DNA from: Pedobacter schmidteae
Lineage (GTDB): Bacteria > Bacteroidota > Bacteroidia > Sphingobacteriales > Sphingobacteriaceae
DNA: 64,000 nucleotides
Assembly (NCBI RefSeq): GCF_900564155.1
Contig: NZ_LS999839.1
Coordinates: forward strand, 5,949,097 to 6,013,096
Direction: 5' to 3'
Part shown: in pieces, positions 62,288-64,000 of the stretch
How positions within the stretch are numbered: the stretch's first letter is position 1
Layout of the letters: every line of letters begins with the position of its first letter
Position numbers and translations under genes: made by a program
Notes under the pieces: model-generated
What the model saw: the letters and a program-made list of their open reading frames with translations, nothing else
Databases searched by the model: none
What the model was told of the DNA's origin: nothing

Positions 62288-62893
62288 TTAGTTTATAATT
62301 TTATCTGTAAATAATAGGTCCTTCGACTTGTAACCGAACACAACATTTCCGATATCTAAGCCAAACTCCTTTATCCTAATTTTAAATTCATTAGTGTTAG
62401 CAATTTGAGCCTTATCAAAAATTAATAAAACATTATTTGAATTACTTAAGCCATAGGTTTGCTGAAAAAAAACATCCAATGGTATTATGGGTTCCTTGCC
62501 CTCTATTATCAAAGACACATATAGCGGCATACGGAATGAAAGCACCTGAACCATTTCACTGTATAAATTGTAATTCAACTGGTTAAGCAATTCTTTATTG
62601 TCCTTAGCTAAGCTCAAAATAAAACACGCCCTATTTGTGGTTTTCTTATCTTCAATCTTCGCATTGAAACTCTTTGGATGTAATGCTACCGGTTGATACA
62701 AACATGATATAGTAATGCTATTAATTTGCTTCTCTTGCCGAAGACCATTTGCCGGATCGCTGATGTACTTAATTAAGTCATTTTTTGTCCTAATAACTGG
62801 CTTACAAGAAATAATCGTTAATAAAATAGCAAAAGACATAGCCTGTTTTATTATTTTGTTACCGGACAATACAAATAATTTATTTTTTATCAT
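62288..62893 (-). CDS. Lipoprotein of unknown function in the RHS operon
   Basis: The start at 62,893 (MIKNKLFVLSG) gives a lipoprotein signal (FAILLTIISCKP). The longer candidate would overlap the upstream gene by 80 bases; the chosen start overlaps it by 14. The mature part (about 180 residues) has FAR-like YISDPANGL-x and alternating strands (VLLIFDKAQI, FKIRIKEFGLDIGNVVFGYKS). It lies 6 bases before the giant SpvB-like gene. No family is recognised. Confidence 0.72.
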   Translation of the reverse strand: MIKNKLFVLSGNKIIKQAMSFAILLTIISCKPVIRTKNDLIKYISDPANGLRQEKQINSITISCLYQPVALHPKSFNAKIEDKKTTNRACFILSLAKDNKELLNQLNYNLYSEMVQVLSFRMPLYVSLIIEGKEPIIPLDVFFQQTYGLSNSNNVLLIFDKAQIANTNEFKIRIKEFGLDIGNVVFGYKSKDLLFTDKIIN

Positions 62894-63443
62894 TGTAGTC
62901 CGCATTAAGATCTGTAATAACCTTTTCAGTGATATCCAAACCTTCTCTAGCATAAGCAATTGTGCCTGATTGATTGGCTATCAAAATGAACTTATAATTA
63001 TTTTTTTTACCATACTCTTTTAAGAAACTATTAATTTGAGCCACCACAGTTTGTGTCAATTTTCCATCTTCCTGCCTTGCGTTTTCTTGAATAGCACGTT
63101 GATAATCTTCTAATTGTTTCTGTTTGTTTCCAATGAGTTCCTTACTAAGTTGCTGTTCCTTGGAAGACATACCTGCAAGACTTCTTTCATGTTTTCTGAT
63201 TGCATCTTGAACACCCATTGCTAGTGTGTCAATATTAGCCTGCCAGACTCTCGTTTTATCTTCGTATCCTTTTTTTGCCGATAATGCCCCTTTATATTCG
63301 CTCAGTATTTTCACAGAGTCGACATAGGCAATTTTATCGTTTTTTAAAAAGAATATATAAGCGATAAGAAATAGTACGGCTGTAATTGTTACCGCATTAA
63401 TAAATGTTTGAATTGATTTTTGAGATTGTTCCTTTAGTTTCAT
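62880..63443 (-). CDS. Membrane-anchored OmpH/Skp-like protein
   Basis: The start at 63,443 (MKLKEQSQKSIQTFIN) is chosen because the longer frame would read through the leader hairpin and has no other support. A single membrane segment (ITAVLFLIAYIFFL, about 20-33) is followed by the OmpH pattern: KIAYVDSVKILSEYKGA, a coiled coil with KEQQLSKELIGNKQKQLEDYQRAI, and KNNYKFILIANQSGTIAYA. Skp-type proteins hold unfolded exported proteins in the periplasm. As the first gene of the RHS operon it could be a dedicated chaperone for the giant RHS proteins. That role is inference. Confidence 0.8.
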   Translation of the reverse strand: MKLKEQSQKSIQTFINAVTITAVLFLIAYIFFLKNDKIAYVDSVKILSEYKGALSAKKGYEDKTRVWQANIDTLAMGVQDAIRKHERSLAGMSSKEQQLSKELIGNKQKQLEDYQRAIQENARQEDGKLTQTVVAQINSFLKEYGKKNNYKFILIANQSGTIAYAREGLDITEKVITDLNADYNDKK

Positions 63444-63517
63444 GCAATATGTTATTTGATTTTTCCTGTTCGTTACCCTTTCAAAAAACACAGCTCCAAG
63501 CATCCAAGGGATAACCC

Positions 63518-63720
63518 CCAATATTAAAAAAGCAAAGGGCAACCAGTTTGCCCTTTGCTTTTTTTTTGAAAATATTTTTTTCAGGAAATTGAACGAGAAA
63601 AAGCAAGCTTTAAATAGCCAAAAACACCGATTCAAAAAATAAATCAGCAGATTTCATCCATTTTTTCGAAAAATGCCGGGGCAAAAAAGTGTACCACCCC
63701 CGATTTTGAAACGCGTAAAA
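63518..63720 (-). repeat. Leader repeat copy B (upstream of the RHS operon)
   Basis: Imperfect match to copy A (49,968-50,175), with the hairpin, the CCAATAT word beyond it, a GCTATTTAAA word and a CAAAATC plus CCCCGGC segment in the same order. It fills the space between the terminator at 63,854-63,888 and the OmpH-like start. No convincing gene lies in it; short open frames here are not supported. Confidence 0.65.
63531..63559 (-). terminator. Leader hairpin B (attenuator-like)
   Basis: The 29 bases are identical to hairpin A, with 12-base arms at 63,531-63,542 and 63,548-63,559. On the minus strand it is followed by seven T in eight bases, making a convincing intrinsic terminator. It lies 88 bases before the OmpH-like start, while the upstream gene has its own terminator. 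It is therefore in a leader, not at a gene end. Confidence 0.78.
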
Positions 63721-63853
63721 AACAGATTTTAGAAATTTTTCTTTTGTACAGAGCTGTTCATAAACAAGTGAGCAAAAAGTAGAAATCAACGGTTTTTTAA
63801 TGACATTGGCTAATGCCTGCACATCATTTATCCAGCCGTCAAATTCTATATAA

Positions 63854-63888
63854 AAAAGCCAGAAACAAATGAGTTGTTTCTGGCTTTT
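63854..63888. terminator. Intrinsic terminator of the gene at the right edge
   Basis: Fifteen-base arms at 63,854-63,868 and 63,874-63,888 (AAAAGCCAGAAACAA and complement) flank a 5-base loop. A-rich and T-rich sides suit termination on both strands. It is about 50 bases past the stop at 63,938-63,940. Confidence 0.88.
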
Positions 63889-63937
63889 CTACCTCCTTGT
63901 GGAGTAAATTTTAAAGGTATACTAACAGGTTATTTAT

Positions 63938-64000
63938 CTACGGCACTACCACATAATATCCGGGAGGATTCAGGTTATCAGTCCGATAAAATGATTCTCC
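63938..64000 (-). CDS. 3' end of an unidentified gene
   Basis: The minus strand from the window edge to a TAG at 63,938-63,940 encodes 20 residues ending NPPGYYVVVP. It is followed by a strong terminator. The fragment is too short for a family. Its terminator separates it from the RHS operon, whose leader begins downstream. Confidence 0.55.
   Translation of the reverse strand, partial: GESFYRTDNLNPPGYYVVVP

Noticed and set aside
31445..63443. Type VI secretion-linked RHS.
   Set aside because: No PAAR, VgrG, Hcp or Tss-like genes are in the window, and the RHS proteins carry Sec signal peptides, unlike T6SS RHS effectors.
63444..63635. Longer OmpH-like ORF extending to 63,635.
   Set aside because: It would translate through the leader hairpin shared with 49,980-50,008. 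The Met at 63,443 gives a normal membrane anchor followed by the OmpH domain.
49968..63720. The two leader repeats as attachment sites of a 13.5-kb mobile element.
   Set aside because: There is no integrase or recombinase between them, and both precede operon starts on the same strand, which fits regulation better. A duplication origin cannot be excluded.
63610..63822. 70-residue minus-strand ORF in the leader of the RHS operon.
   Set aside because: No signal peptide, no motif, and it lies in the region partly duplicated upstream of gspG, where no equivalent ORF is open.
1..64000. Type IX C-terminal sorting domains on the large surface and RHS proteins.
   Set aside because: C-termini of the 680-, 2510-, 1171-, 1396-, 1077- and 1940-residue proteins show no GxxxxxKxxxxK-type sorting pattern that I can recognise.
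1..64000. CRISPR arrays, tRNA or rRNA genes and complete insertion sequences.
   Set aside because: No regularly spaced repeats, cloverleaf-like segments, rRNA-like tracts or transposase genes with terminal repeats were seen by reading.

Overview
The window looks like chromosome from a member of the Bacteroidetes, most likely family Sphingobacteriaceae (Pedobacter-like). This is inferred from protein families rather than any marker gene: a LytTR/TPR histidine kinase pair, 3-coathanger/DUF6443-type RHS proteins, a TANFOR-like giant protein, CarboxypepD_reg-like domains, Tat-exported Gfo/Idh and sugar isomerase proteins, and TTTG/TAnnTTTG-like promoters. I see no tRNA, rRNA, CRISPR array or complete insertion sequence.

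Region 1 (0-13.3 kb, minus strand): a surface-protein cluster with a collagen-like lipoprotein, an outer-membrane beta-barrel protein, a 2510-residue TANFOR-like protein and an FN3-like protein. An intrinsic terminator lies between the first and second genes. Region 2 (13.3-29.3 kb): mostly ordinary chromosomal genes. These are a lipoprotein, a TPR histidine kinase with LytTR regulator, an AraC regulator, a carboxypeptidase-regulatory-like protein, a PA0069-type radical SAM enzyme, a SUMF1-Gfo/Idh-ApbE operon, ClpC, EttA and a Tat-exported TIM-barrel isomerase. Region 3 (29.5-31.5 kb): small AT-rich orphan genes and a possible toxin-tail remnant, forming the degenerate downstream edge of an RHS locus.

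Region 4 (31.1-49.9 kb, minus strand) is the most striking part. One tightly packed gene string reads pseudopilin G, A24 prepilin peptidase, GspE ATPase, GspD secretin, GspL-like, GspM/PilO-like, FN3-like lipoprotein, GspC/PilP-like, YwqK-like lipoprotein, GspK-like tip candidate, I-like and J-like pseudopilins, GspF, and a small HTH protein. It runs on into an SpvB/YD-repeat protein, an RHS toxin ending in a colicin-E5-like tRNase domain, and its presumed immunity gene. This is a near-complete type II secretion/type IV pilus-like machine directly followed by RHS cargo. Region 5 (50.0-63.5 kb, minus strand) is a second RHS operon: membrane-anchored OmpH/Skp-like protein, lipoprotein, 1940-residue SpvB-like protein, 1396-residue RHS protein with a restriction-endonuclease-like toxin tip, and an immunity candidate. 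It is followed by a displaced EndoU-toxin/MafI-immunity cassette carrying a scrap of RHS core.

A roughly 200-bp imperfect repeat containing an identical 29-base hairpin (12-bp stem, 5-base loop) precedes the first gene of both the secretion operon (49,980-50,008) and the second RHS operon (63,531-63,559). I infer a shared leader or attenuator and propose that the secretion machine and the RHS operons form one co-regulated system: Bacteroidetes T2SS-like export of two-piece (TcB/TcC-like) RHS toxin cocoons. No part of that export link is proven by sequence alone.
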